This document shows positions 8,001 through 16,865 of a DNA stretch of 41,931 nt, piece after piece (the first letter of the stretch is position 1; the number at the start of each line of letters is the position of its first letter). The position numbers were made by a program, and so were the translations under genes. The stretch covers positions 34,167-76,097 of the forward strand of contig NZ_WTUZ01000019.1 of NCBI RefSeq assembly GCF_009882985.1, given 5' to 3'. Under the pieces are notes generated by a model. The model saw only the letters and a list, made by a program, of their open reading frames with translations. It did no database searches and had not been told where the DNA came from. This DNA comes from Paenibacillus silvestris. Its GTDB lineage: Bacteria > Bacillota > Bacilli > Paenibacillales > NBRC-103111.

Positions 8001-8187
8001 TTACTGCAGAAAGTGCAGGTAAATGCCAAAAGACTTCCCTCATGTGCAGGTCTTACTGCAAAAAGTGCAGATAATTTTAAACCAATCAGCCGATATGGCT
8101 GCTTTTAAGGGAATTTCCTGTATAAAATGCAGGTTAAGCCCGGGATCAGCTGCTGGTATGCTAATTTACTGTACATTGTGCAGGAAA
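8001..8187. repeat. Four-box palindromic element C (TGCA family)
   Basis: The gap between yabM and mazG holds four related 22-bp near-palindromes starting at 8001, 8053, 8115 and 8166. The best copies read TTACTGCA, four or five A/G-rich bases, then GTGCAGGTAA or GTGCAGATAA. Box starts are 52, 62 and 51 bp apart. A partial fifth copy lies at about 8193-8214. The same box type and spacing recur at 41125-41312. No gene is visible in 7893-8262. Confidence 0.7.
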
Positions 8188-8262
8188 TTGTATGCTGCAA
8201 AACGTACAGAGTAACGGCAATGGCTGCCGTGTGGGCAGCCGCACCAGCAGCTGTGGAAAAAC

Positions 8263-9969
8263 CTACTGGCCGGCCGAACGGCCAGCCGGCCAGATGCGAG
8301 CCAGGACCGGCGCCAGCTTCCGGTCCAGCTCCGGCATCAGCCGCAGCTCCTCGCGGCTGATGCTGCCGCTGCGCAGCAGCGCAAGCCCGTAGACGGCCGC
8401 GCCGCCGGCTACCCCAACCAATGCGATTGCGCTCGCGCTCAATCGCTCAGGCAAGTGCCATGCCGCCACAGCGGGCATGGCTAGCAGTTCCAGCGCTGCG
8501 AGGCAGACGCCCATCGCCACCACGCCCAGCGTGGGTGCGATGACGTACGGCCGCAGCGCGAAGCGCGCCCCGGTGCTGCGGCGCAGCTGCACCAGATTCA
8601 GCCCCGCCGCAGCGGCGTAGGCGATCACCGCGCTGAGCGCGGCGCCGTCGATGCCCCAGCGGGGCATGAGCACGACGTTGCCGAGTGCTTTCAGCACGAT
8701 GGCAACGAGCAAGGCTTGCGCCGGCGTGTGAATCGCGCCGGCCCCCTGCAGCACGCTGGCGGAGACAGCGTTCAGCGTGCTGAAAAGGGCCGTGAATGCC
8801 AGCACGGCCATCGTCAGGCTGGCCTCACCGTTTTTGTATAACATGATATTGATCGGCACCGCGGCAAAAGCGAGTCCAAAGGACGCGCCGAGTCCTATAA
8901 GCCAAGAAAGCCGGATGGACATCTCCGCCCGAGAGCGCATCACATCGGTCAACCCTCTCGCCTTCGCATCCGCCATGGCAGGAACGAGGACAGCCGACAT
9001 GGATGAGGCCACCATAACAACAAGCTGGACAAGCGGCAAGCCGCGATTATACAAACCGAACTGCCGCATAGCTTCAAGCTCGCTCCCTTGCGAAGCTTCC
9101 AACAATCGCGGCATGGTGAACGTATCCACCAATGTCAATAGCGGCACTACGATTGCACCTAAGCAAACAGGTATCGCATAGGCTGCAATTCGCCTCATCC
9201 ACAGCCAAGTGGACAGAGGCTTAACTTCAGTCTTCTTCCCACTACCCGGCTCCTCCGAATACTTCAAATCCCGTATTGCTTTTCGCCAATATACATACAT
9301 CACGACTAATCCTGCGGCTGCGCCAGTAACAGAGCCAAAAGTCGCTCCTGCCGCAATCCACTCTTCATCATAAGCAAGAGCCGCCAAATAAAGCAGCAGA
9401 GCAACCATTGTAATAACCCGAATCAACTGCTCAATCACTTGTGAGACAGCGGTTGGCAGCATGTTTTGATACCCTTGGAAATAACCGCGCAAAACAGCTA
9501 ATGTCGGAGCTAATAGCAGTGCAAAAGAAACACTACGAATCGCCTTTTCCGTCTGCTGAATGCCAATCCATCCAGCGATCTCACCCGCTCCAAGGTAGAG
9601 TAGTACAAATAAACAGATACCACTGCCTAGCAGCACCACTCCGGATATACGGGCAATGCGTTTAGCCTCCCAATGTTCGCCGTCGATAACACTTTCCGCC
9701 ACAAACTTGGAGACAGCGATAGGAAAACCTGCCGTAGCCGCAAATAAAATCAAAATATAAAGCGGATAAACCGCATTATAAATGCCAAAAGCGGCATCTC
9801 CCGCTACATTTTGCAGCGGTATTTTTTGCAATGTTCCGAGTAATTTCGAGAGTACAGCCGCAGCCCCAAGAACAGCAGCCCCTTTCAGCAGCTTGGCCGT
9901 GCCCTGTTTTCCGACATTCTGCTGGAGCTCTTCGCGTTCCATGTGATGCCCCTTGCCGGTCTCCCCCAT
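8263..9969 (-). CDS. yabM: MVF/polysaccharide flippase YabM (SpoVB-like)
   Basis: A 568-residue polytopic membrane protein of the MOP flippase superfamily, the group that includes lipid II flippases (MurJ, SpoVB) and polysaccharide exporters. About 14 hydrophobic helices span residues 25-540. The first conserved block is GAAVLGAAAVLSKLLGTLQKIPLQN, given here in part as LSKLLGTLQKIPLQN, followed by FGIYNAVYPLY. GAGGAG lies 9 bases before the ATG at 9969; an internal ATG at 9942 is a possible alternative. It lies between spoVT and mazG exactly as yabM in B. subtilis, which favours YabM over SpoVB proper. Substrate not determined. The last third of the gene (8263 to about 8800) is much richer in G and C than the first two thirds. 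Confidence 0.87.
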   Translation of the reverse strand: MGETGKGHHMEREELQQNVGKQGTAKLLKGAAVLGAAAVLSKLLGTLQKIPLQNVAGDAAFGIYNAVYPLYILILFAATAGFPIAVSKFVAESVIDGEHWEAKRIARISGVVLLGSGICLFVLLYLGAGEIAGWIGIQQTEKAIRSVSFALLLAPTLAVLRGYFQGYQNMLPTAVSQVIEQLIRVITMVALLLYLAALAYDEEWIAAGATFGSVTGAAAGLVVMYVYWRKAIRDLKYSEEPGSGKKTEVKPLSTWLWMRRIAAYAIPVCLGAIVVPLLTLVDTFTMPRLLEASQGSELEAMRQFGLYNRGLPLVQLVVMVASSMSAVLVPAMADAKARGLTDVMRSRAEMSIRLSWLIGLGASFGLAFAAVPINIMLYKNGEASLTMAVLAFTALFSTLNAVSASVLQGAGAIHTPAQALLVAIVLKALGNVVLMPRWGIDGAALSAVIAYAAAAGLNLVQLRRSTGARFALRPYVIAPTLGVVAMGVCLAALELLAMPAVAAWHLPERLSASAIALVGVAGGAAVYGLALLRSGSISREELRLMPELDRKLAPVLARIWPAGRSAGQ

Positions 9970-10034
9970 CCTAGTTCTCCTCTACCTGATGTGATACATA
10001 TAAACGTATTATAACGAAATAGCTCTTTGCAGAC

Positions 10035-10080
10035 AAAAAAAGCTTCTCTTACAGATGAACATCACCTCAGTAAGGAAGCC
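10035..10080 (-). terminator. Terminator after spoVT
   Basis: On the minus strand GGCTTCCTTAC pairs with GTAAGAGAAGC around a 17-base loop and is followed by TTTTTTT. It lies about 20-65 bases after the spoVT stop. Confidence 0.85.
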
Positions 10081-10100
10081 TTTGTGTATTATGTTTGTAT

Positions 10101-10643
10101 CTATTGTTCCATCTGTTTCGCCAGAAAACCAGCGGCTGTTTCTACCATCTTCACTTCCATGTTGCCCATTTTCACACTCTCATCTTTCGAGATCAAAATT
10201 ACGGAGCCAATTGGATCGCCACCAGCTACGATCGGAGCAGCCACGAAAGAAGAGAACGTTTCATTCATATCTTTAATAATCTCAAATTGCCCGGAGCTGC
10301 TCTCCAAAAGCGGTTTACGATTTTCCATGCAGGATTCAATAATGGACCCCACTGATTTCTCCAAGTAATCCTTTTTGGATCCACCAGCCATAGCAATAAT
10401 CGTGTCTCGGTCTGAAATCATCGCAATATGATTAGTACTCTCAAACAACGACTCAGCGTACTCCTTAGCAAAATCACCAAGCTCACCAATAGGCGAATAT
10501 TTCTTCAGAATCACTTCACCATCGCGATCAACGAAAATTTCCAAAGGGTCACCTTCGCGAATTCGCAGTGTGCGTCGTATTTCTTTGGGAATAACAACTC
10601 TCCCTAAATCATCTATCCGACGGACAATTCCAGTTGCTTTCAT
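10101..10643 (-). CDS. spoVT: Stage V sporulation transcription factor SpoVT
   Basis: SpoVT is a forespore regulator that modulates sigma-G dependent genes. The 180 residues have an N-terminal AbrB-type swapped-hairpin DNA-binding domain (1-52, KATGIVRRIDDLGRVVIPKE, then IRRTLRIREGDPLEIFVD). A C-terminal GAF-like domain follows (about 55-178) with a conserved FSSFVAAPIVAGGDPIGSVI core. The length equals the family standard. It is monocistronic: a terminator follows and the prsA terminator stands upstream. In B. subtilis spoVT is read by sigma-G; I could not place a convincing sigma-G promoter in 10644-10840. The AbrB paralogue of the window is at 32143. Confidence 0.97.
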   Translation of the reverse strand: MKATGIVRRIDDLGRVVIPKEIRRTLRIREGDPLEIFVDRDGEVILKKYSPIGELGDFAKEYAESLFESTNHIAMISDRDTIIAMAGGSKKDYLEKSVGSIIESCMENRKPLLESSSGQFEIIKDMNETFSSFVAAPIVAGGDPIGSVILISKDESVKMGNMEVKMVETAAGFLAKQMEQ

Positions 10644-10852
10644 ACCTCTAGATGCCTCACTTTCCGCTCAAGAATTAGATACGACAGGAGCATGAAATCT
10701 TGTATGCTAGATCGGGTTTTGGTGGGAACTTGAATTCTATCCATAGTATTCTTCACTTCCCAATCTTCTATGCAGTCGCTTCTGCTAAGGAATTTTTCTT
10801 TATGTAGCTTTGCATTGCACCCTGCTGTGATTATGTTGTCCAAAAATAACAA

Positions 10853-10884
10853 ATAAAAACAGGATGTCCATATTCGGACATCCT
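10853..10884 (-). terminator. Terminator after prsA
   Basis: The minus strand reads AGGATGTCC, GAATAT, GGACATCCT and then GTTTTTATTTG. The perfect 9-bp stem lies 10 bases past the prsA stop. Confidence 0.9.
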
Positions 10885-10893
10885 GGTAAGTTC

Positions 10894-12000
10894 TTACTTT
10901 GCCGCCGGGCTTGCTGCTGGGCTCGCTGCTGGACTTGCAGCAGGGCTTGCCGCTGGAGCTGCTTCCGGTTTAGGCAGATTATTCGTTTCGATCAAGTTCG
11001 GGTATTCTTTCTCTGCGAACTCAGAAAGGGATTTCTCCGCAAGCTGAGATTTAATTTGTGTTTTAAGGGTATCATCCAGTTGTTTCGTGCTTCTGGATTC
11101 TACTTTCATAACATGGTATCCAAAAGAGGATTCCACTGGATCGGAAATTTTGTTCAAAGGAAGTGTGCTTGCTGCTTCTTTAAATTCAGGTACCCATTGA
11201 TTGATGTCTGCATCTTTATACGTACCGCCAGCATCTTTGGAACCTGGATCATCGGAATATTCTTTCGCTAGAGCCGCGAAATCTCCGCCACTATCCAATT
11301 TACCTTTTACTTCTTTCGCTCTTGCCAATGCCTCATCCTTCGTGCGCAGATCTTTCTGAGTAGCTGCATCCTTCAAGGAAATCAGAATGTGGCTAACTGT
11401 CGCGACATCAAATGCATGTGCGGCTGCTTGCTCGTTATAGGAATCTTGAACAGCTTTGTCTGTAATTTTGCTTTCCATGCTGCCCATCGTGTAGAAGCTC
11501 ATTTTCATCAAAGATTCGATATCCTTCAGCTCGATACCGTTGTCTTTCAACTGCTTGTCCATTCCGCCTTCTTGTTTACCGAAGTAATCCGTAATAGCTT
11601 TCATTTGCTCCGTCACTTGTTTGTCAGCATCCGCTTTTACTTTGTCATCAGCTTTCGCGGACAACACGCGGAAAGTAACCATTTGCTTCAACATATCTTG
11701 TTGAAACCCTGGGTCTGTCATGAACTGCGCCAATTGCGGCGAGAACATTTTGTTCACATTGATGAAAGAGTCAAATTCGCCGCGAGTGATTTTGCCGCCC
11801 TCTTTGTAAGTAGCGATCACGTCAGCCGGATTCCCAGTTGCCGTTGCTGCTGCGGATGGGGAAGGTGAAGTCGTTGCTGCACCCTCTCCCTCCTTTTTGC
11901 TTCCACAAGCACTAAGTACAGAAAATGCAAGAAGCAATGCCACCATGCCTAATATCCATTTTTTAGAAAAAAGTCGTTTGCTAGTATGATTTGGCAACAT
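10894..12000 (-). CDS. prsA: Foldase lipoprotein PrsA (parvulin peptidyl-prolyl isomerase)
   Basis: PrsA is a lipid-anchored chaperone that folds exported proteins at the outer face of the membrane. The 368 residues start with a lipoprotein signal peptide with lipobox LSAC (Cys32) after a basic KRLFSKKW segment. A chaperone region follows (45-200), then a parvulin isomerase domain (about 200-305, with SHILISLK, DFAALAKEYSDDPGS and SSFGYHVMKVESR). The C-terminus is a low-complexity tail of Ala-Ser-Pro repeats (AASPAASPAASP). The ATG at 12000 lies inside the 3' end of mfd (20-base overlap) with AAAGGGG 9 bases before it, so it is probably coupled to mfd. B. subtilis has prsA elsewhere; its placement after mfd differs from that order. 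Confidence 0.94.
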   Translation of the reverse strand: MLPNHTSKRLFSKKWILGMVALLLAFSVLSACGSKKEGEGAATTSPSPSAAATATGNPADVIATYKEGGKITRGEFDSFINVNKMFSPQLAQFMTDPGFQQDMLKQMVTFRVLSAKADDKVKADADKQVTEQMKAITDYFGKQEGGMDKQLKDNGIELKDIESLMKMSFYTMGSMESKITDKAVQDSYNEQAAAHAFDVATVSHILISLKDAATQKDLRTKDEALARAKEVKGKLDSGGDFAALAKEYSDDPGSKDAGGTYKDADINQWVPEFKEAASTLPLNKISDPVESSFGYHVMKVESRSTKQLDDTLKTQIKSQLAEKSLSEFAEKEYPNLIETNNLPKPEAAPAASPAASPAASPAASPAAK

Positions 12001-15000
12001 CCTTTAATTCCCCTTTCGTTTTCAGAACATCCTTATATTGTACCAAGAACTTCTCCACCAACTCGATGGAGGCTTCTGGCTTCATACCTTTACAGCGAAT
12101 AACAATATGCAACTGCGGGTCTGCATTGAGCTTGATTCGCCCATCAAAGCCTTTGGACAAATTGAGCAGTTTCTGACCATCCAGCCTGCCATTTTGGTCA
12201 ATATGCACTTTGATTACGTAATCATCCCCTTTTTGGCTGATCGTTTCAATTCGGTACTCCGCGCCGTATGCTTTCAGGCGAGCCACTGACAGCAAGTTAA
12301 ACACAGCCTGCGGCAGATCTCCGAACCGATCCACGAGCTCATCATGCAGGTCTGCCGCTTCTTCCAACGTGCGAATCGCGGCCACTTTTTTGTAAATTTC
12401 GATCTTTTGCATGCTGTCGTAGATGTAGTCGGATGGCAGGTAAGCATCCAATTGTATATCGATGGAAGTGTTCCATTCCGGTTCCGGCACGGCCGCTTCC
12501 CCATCTATTTCTAGTTTCAGCTTTGCAATTTCTTCGGCTAACATTTGTGAGTAGAGGTCGAATCCTACAGAAGCAATGAAGCCATGCTGTTCGGCACCCA
12601 GCAAGTTCCCTGCACCGCGAATCGACAAATCCCTCATCGCAATTTTAAAGCCTGAGCCAAGTTCTGTAAACTCTTTAATCGCTTGCAGTCGTTTCTCTGC
12701 CACTTCCGTGAGCACTTTATCCCTCTGATACGTGAAATAAGCATACGCTACGCGATTCGATCGCCCTACGCGCCCACGCAGCTGGTACAGCTGGGAAAGC
12801 CCCATTTTATCCGCATCATGAACAATGAGCGTATTCACATTCGGGATATCGACCCCCGTCTCGATAATGCTCGTACTGACGAGCACGTCGTATTCCCCGT
12901 CAAGGAAATCGAGAATCGTTTTCTCCAGCTCCTGCTCGCCCATCTGACCATGAGCAACCGTGACACGGGCATCCGGAATCATCATCGAGATTTGATCAGC
13001 CATCTGCGTAATCCCTTGAACACGGTTGTACAGATAATAAACTTGACCTTCACGCGCCAACTCCCGCTCAATGGCTTCCCGAACCAGTGTCGGTCCATAT
13101 TCGACCACATAGGTCTGGACAGGGAAACGATTCTCCGGCGGTGTTTCAATAACGGACAAGTCCCGAACGCCGAGCATAGACATATGCAGCGTTCTTGGAA
13201 TCGGCGTTGCCGTTAGTGTCAGCACGTCGACGTTCGTCTTAAGCCGCTTCAGCTTCTCTTTGTGGGACACACCAAACCGCTGCTCCTCATCAACAATCAG
13301 CAAGCCTAGATCCTTGAACTGCACGTCCTGCGACAGCAGTCTGTGCGTTCCAATGACAACGTCAACTGTCCCTTTTTTGACACCCTTCATGACTTCCGTC
13401 TGCTCTTTCTTCGAGCGGAAGCGGCTGAGCACCTTCACATTAAACGGATAGCCTGAGAAGCGCTCACGGAATGTCTCATAGTGCTGCTGCGCCAAAATCG
13501 TGGTCGGAACCAAGACAGCGACCTGCTTCCCGTCAATTGCCGCCTTAAAGGCTGCACGAACGGCAACTTCCGTCTTCCCGTAACCAACGTCGCCGCAAAG
13601 CAAGCGATCCATTGGACGCAATTTCTCCATGTCGTTCTTAATTTCTTCGATTGCACGAAGCTGATCCCGTGTTTCATCGTAAGGGAACATGGCTTCGAAC
13701 TCGTTCTGATAGGAACTGTCTTTGCTAAATCCATAACCTGTCGTAGCCTGTCGTTCAGCGTAAAGCTTGATCAACTCATCGGCAATATCCTTAACGGATG
13801 CCCTTGCCTTGCTCTTCACTCTTGCCCAGTCGGCTCCGCCAAGCTTATAAACCTTCGGTTCTTTCTCTTCGGAACCTACATATTTCTGAATCAGATCGAT
13901 CTGGTCAATCGGCACAGACAGCTTATCGCCGCCGGCATACATGATATGCAGATAATCTTTATGAATACCGCCCACTTCGAGCGTACCTATACCGACGTAT
14001 TTACCAATACCATGGTTCACATGAACAACGTAGTCGCCAATTTTAAGCTCTTGATAGCTTTTGATCCGCTCAGCGTTCTCGAGCTTCTTCTCGACCTTAC
14101 GAGCTTTGCGCTGCTTCTGTGTGAAAATCTCGCCTTCTGTAATAACAACCAAGTGAATGGAAGGCAATTCAAATCCTGTTTGCAGATTGCCATCTACAAT
14201 CTCAGGCACATCAATCTGATAGTCGTTCAGGACACGCCTTACCCGTTCAGCCCGTTCTTCGCCGTTCGCGAGGAGAATGACGTTGGCCCCGTTTTTCTTC
14301 CACCGCTCCATCTCCGCTTTAAGCAAATTCATTTGCCCGTGGAAATTTTGCATAACGCGACTGACGAAGTTCACGATATTTTGCGGTTGAATCCCAACGA
14401 CCTGACGCAGAAATAAAGACAAATATAACGTTGGAAACGGCCTGCGGTGCAGCAGTGTTTCGTAAGATTTGGACAGCACAAAAGCCGGCAAGCTCTTCCC
14501 CTCTGTCAGCGCATGCATCATCCACTCTGCCTCGTCGCGTTCGAGCTGCTTCGCGGTCTCCAGCAAACGAGCCGGTTCGTCGATAATCAGCACTGCATCC
14601 TTAGGCATGTAGTCTATGAGGGTCTGTCTTTCCGTATATAAAAGAGAAATATATTTATAAATGCCTGGGAACGTCTGCCCTTCACGGAGCAGCTCAATAT
14701 CATGTCCGATCCCTTCGAGCAGCTTGTCTTTGGCTGTCCGGTCGGTCATTTTCTCCAGCTGAGCTTGCAGCAGCTCATACGCATGCTGCGCTGCAGATTG
14801 TAATCGCTTTCTATCCGCTTGAATCTCACGGCAGGGAGGAATCGTGATCGACTCTAATTTATCTATTGACCGCTGGTCACTTACATCGAAAGTACGAATA
14901 GAGTCCACATCAACGTCAAAAAGTTCAATTCGGATCGCATTCTCCGACGTCAGCGGAAACAAATCCAAAATGCCCCCGCGAACACTCATCTCCCCTTTGG

Positions 15001-15508
15001 TCTCAACCCGCTCCACGCGTTCGTAGCCCAAATTGGATAACGTGCTGAGGAGCTCATCCAGTTGAACGGTATCCCCAACCTTAACGGTTATTCGGGACTC
15101 CTCGAAAACTTGCTTAACCGGTAATAATCTGCGCACGCCTGCGAATGGAGCAATCACAATGCCACGGTATCCACCAGCCAGCTTAGTGAGTACGTCAATG
15201 CGCTGTGCCAACATCTCCGGACTGGATGCTGCTTCTTCCGCTGTCAGAAGCTCTTGCGAAGGATAGAGCAGAACATCATCTGATGATAGGCATTCTAGCA
15301 GATCTTCCGCTATTTTTTGAGCGGCAAACATATTATGAGTAACAATGAATAGCGGGCGCGTTAGCTCTCGCGCAAGAGTTGCAATCATCACTTGCTTGGA
15401 GGAACCGGTAAGTCCGGCAACGAGCTGCTCTTTCATCTCGGACCTGATGCCTGACACGATCGTTTGAAAGTCGGTATCCGCAGAAAAAGCCTGAATTAAA
15501 GCTTGCAA
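11981..15508 (-). CDS. mfd: Transcription-repair coupling factor Mfd
   Basis: Mfd removes RNA polymerase stalled at DNA lesions and recruits UvrA. The 1175 residues match the family. Domains in order: UvrB-homology module (about 25-340), RNA polymerase interaction domain with IGDYVVHVNHGIGKYVGIG (490-508), and a superfamily 2 translocase with Walker A GDVGYGKTE (639-647) and Walker B DEEQ (740-743). Next come the RecG-like motif TATPIPRTL and GRVGRSNR, and a C-terminal domain that masks the UvrA site. It starts with TTG preceded by GAGGAG at a 9-base distance. Upstream is fin; downstream prsA overlaps by 20 bases. The chain looks complete. Confidence 0.98.
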   Translation of the reverse strand: MQALIQAFSADTDFQTIVSGIRSEMKEQLVAGLTGSSKQVMIATLARELTRPLFIVTHNMFAAQKIAEDLLECLSSDDVLLYPSQELLTAEEAASSPEMLAQRIDVLTKLAGGYRGIVIAPFAGVRRLLPVKQVFEESRITVKVGDTVQLDELLSTLSNLGYERVERVETKGEMSVRGGILDLFPLTSENAIRIELFDVDVDSIRTFDVSDQRSIDKLESITIPPCREIQADRKRLQSAAQHAYELLQAQLEKMTDRTAKDKLLEGIGHDIELLREGQTFPGIYKYISLLYTERQTLIDYMPKDAVLIIDEPARLLETAKQLERDEAEWMMHALTEGKSLPAFVLSKSYETLLHRRPFPTLYLSLFLRQVVGIQPQNIVNFVSRVMQNFHGQMNLLKAEMERWKKNGANVILLANGEERAERVRRVLNDYQIDVPEIVDGNLQTGFELPSIHLVVITEGEIFTQKQRKARKVEKKLENAERIKSYQELKIGDYVVHVNHGIGKYVGIGTLEVGGIHKDYLHIMYAGGDKLSVPIDQIDLIQKYVGSEEKEPKVYKLGGADWARVKSKARASVKDIADELIKLYAERQATTGYGFSKDSSYQNEFEAMFPYDETRDQLRAIEEIKNDMEKLRPMDRLLCGDVGYGKTEVAVRAAFKAAIDGKQVAVLVPTTILAQQHYETFRERFSGYPFNVKVLSRFRSKKEQTEVMKGVKKGTVDVVIGTHRLLSQDVQFKDLGLLIVDEEQRFGVSHKEKLKRLKTNVDVLTLTATPIPRTLHMSMLGVRDLSVIETPPENRFPVQTYVVEYGPTLVREAIERELAREGQVYYLYNRVQGITQMADQISMMIPDARVTVAHGQMGEQELEKTILDFLDGEYDVLVSTSIIETGVDIPNVNTLIVHDADKMGLSQLYQLRGRVGRSNRVAYAYFTYQRDKVLTEVAEKRLQAIKEFTELGSGFKIAMRDLSIRGAGNLLGAEQHGFIASVGFDLYSQMLAEEIAKLKLEIDGEAAVPEPEWNTSIDIQLDAYLPSDYIYDSMQKIEIYKKVAAIRTLEEAADLHDELVDRFGDLPQAVFNLLSVARLKAYGAEYRIETISQKGDDYVIKVHIDQNGRLDGQKLLNLSKGFDGRIKLNADPQLHIVIRCKGMKPEASIELVEKFLVQYKDVLKTKGELKDVAKSY

Positions 15509-15527
15509 ACAAGTACACTCCTCTCAC

Positions 15528-15558
15528 AAAAAGAAGCCTTGGCACACTTGCCTCGGCT
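15528..15558 (-). terminator. Probable terminator after fin
   Basis: The minus strand reads AGCCGAGGC, a short loop, GCCAAGGCT and then TCTTTTT. The stem has two central mismatches. It lies in the fin-mfd gap and overlaps nothing coding. Confidence 0.55.
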
Positions 15559-15603
15559 ATTAACTCTTCATCTTCATCAAATTAATTCAGCGAAAACATC
15601 ATG

Positions 15604-15828
15604 TTACTGCAATGGACTTGCCAGCAAAGACAGCTCTGGATTAGCCTCCAGCGCCTCGCGGCAGTAATCGCAAACAACTCTAACCGTAACATCACCATTC
15701 GTGTTATACGATATTATATCTCTACGCTCATCAGGGGTCAAGAAATGGAAGCCCAGTTGTTGCTCCGTTATTGCTTGATTAATTTCCCCGACAAAGGTAT
15801 GACAATGTCTGCAAATGTACTTAATCAT
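15604..15828 (-). CDS. fin: Anti-sigma-F factor Fin (YabK)
   Basis: Fin is a small zinc-binding protein that antagonises sigma-F and helps the forespore switch to sigma-G. The 74 residues begin MIKYICRHCHTFVGEI and contain two Cys pairs, CRHC (residues 6-9) and CDYC (about 53-56), the expected zinc site. The central segment TPDERRDIISYNTNGDVTV is typical of the family. GGAGG lies 7 bases before the ATG. It sits between pth and mfd, the position of yabK in B. subtilis. It is full length and intact. Confidence 0.94.
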   Translation of the reverse strand: MIKYICRHCHTFVGEINQAITEQQLGFHFLTPDERRDIISYNTNGDVTVRVVCDYCREALEANPELSLLASPLQ

Positions 15829-15863
15829 ATATGTATGCCTCCTTCGACGATTCGATTACATCC

Positions 15864-15870
15864 TAGTATG
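15864..15870 (-). promoter_or_regulatory. Possible sigma-F/sigma-G -10 element of fin
   Basis: The minus strand reads CATACTA 36 bp upstream of the fin start, a perfect match to the sigma-G -10 consensus. The sequence 17 bp upstream (GGCTAA) is a poor -35, so the call rests on the -10 and on the known forespore expression of fin. Confidence 0.4.
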
Positions 15871-15960
15871 ACCATTCTCCGGAGAAATTAGCCGAATGTA
15901 CCATTGTCATTTTCGAATAAGGACCATGCATATTATGTTTTTAAGACAAGCGGTTCTTGC

Positions 15961-16521
15961 TTATTTATTAAATTTGCCCATCGTCTTCTCAAAAGGCTCA
16001 TCCAAGCTCGACACCATCGCATCGCAGATCAGATCCAGCACCCCATCCAGCGACTTCATCTCTTCCTTAGAAAAGTTCGCCAAGACATAATCGGCAATAT
16101 TATAGCCAGGGGCAGGTCGATTCACGCCAACGCGAATGCGATTGAAATTTTGAGTTCCGGCATGCTGAATTATGGACTTAATCCCATTGTGGCCGCCCGC
16201 ACTCCCTTGATAACGAAGCCTGATCTGGCCGAAAGGCGTATCCATATCATCATATATAATGACGATATCCTCCACCTTCAGTTTATAAAAGTCCAAGATT
16301 GCTCTCATCGACTCACCTGACAGATTCATATACGTCATCGGCTTCAATAGAAATACTTTCGTGCCGTTCACGTTCCCCTCTCCCAGATGTCCCTTACCCT
16401 TATTCTGAAAAGAGTTTATCCCCCATTTGGCGGCAAAACGATCTATGGCCATGAACCCAACATTATGTCGATTCATCTCATATTGCTTTCCCGGGTTACC
16501 CAGTCCGATAAAACATTTCAT
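15961..16521 (-). CDS. pth: Peptidyl-tRNA hydrolase (SpoVC)
   Basis: Pth cleaves peptidyl-tRNA released from ribosomes, recycling tRNA; B. subtilis alleles of it were named spoVC. The 186 residues begin MKCFIGLGNPGKQYEMNRHN, which contains the catalytic His19, and continue with LLKPMTYMNLSG, YDDMDTPFGQIRLR and GGHNGIKSI, all family hallmarks. The start at 16521 is preferred over an in-frame ATG at 16545. AGGAGG stands 12 bases before it, and the longer form would place that site inside the gene with no ribosome site of its own. It lies downstream of rplY and upstream of fin, as in B. subtilis. Confidence 0.97.
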   Translation of the reverse strand: MKCFIGLGNPGKQYEMNRHNVGFMAIDRFAAKWGINSFQNKGKGHLGEGNVNGTKVFLLKPMTYMNLSGESMRAILDFYKLKVEDIVIIYDDMDTPFGQIRLRYQGSAGGHNGIKSIIQHAGTQNFNRIRVGVNRPAPGYNIADYVLANFSKEEMKSLDGVLDLICDAMVSSLDEPFEKTMGKFNK

Positions 16522-16650
16522 TTTCTTCCAGTTCCTCCTAGCCATTTACTAAAAAAAATCCTTGGCGTAACCTGCATCTTAAGGTTATTGTTTACCTATA
16601 TGTTACTAAAATGAACCATCAAATCCATAACTGCGGGTGAATCAGCGAAT

Positions 16651-16851
16651 ATGTATCTAAACGGTCAACAACTTACAAGCGATCATCATTTTCAAGATCA
16701 TATAGATGCCGGTATTCCCGTCCAAGTATACTATCAAAACCTACATAAGGATATAGGCTATATTGAATTTTACAGCCCTCATTTTATAAAAATCAATAAT
16801 ACGTTTTATAACAGAAATACGCATTTTGTTGTCTCCCGACCTGGGTATTAA
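16651..16851 (+). CDS. Small hypothetical protein, 66 residues
   Basis: I do not recognise this family. The 66 residues are polar and rich in His, Tyr and Asn (DHHFQDHIDAG, PVQVYYQNLHKDIGYIEF, FIKINNTFYNRN) and end SRPGY. There is no membrane segment or signal peptide. It looks like a compact beta-rich cytoplasmic protein with real protein composition, not a shadow frame. It runs on the plus strand between divergent pth and convergent rplY. The ribosome site is weak (GCGGGTGA 11 bases before the ATG), which lowers confidence. No gene lies at this place in the B. subtilis order. Confidence 0.6.
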   Translation: MYLNGQQLTSDHHFQDHIDAGIPVQVYYQNLHKDIGYIEFYSPHFIKINNTFYNRNTHFVVSRPGY

Positions 16852-16865
16852 CGGAAGAAAGAGGA

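Noticed and set aside
7893..8262. Small plus-strand frames between mazG and yabM
   Set aside because: They run over the palindromic element C and the GC-rich end of yabM and lack protein-like features.
10640..10852. 70-codon frame upstream of spoVT
   Set aside because: Rich in basic and mixed residues without a ribosome site; it overlaps the spoVT promoter region and its start.
13481..14416. 311-codon open frame on the plus strand
   Set aside because: Antisense to mfd; no domain, no ribosome site, and composition of a shadow frame.
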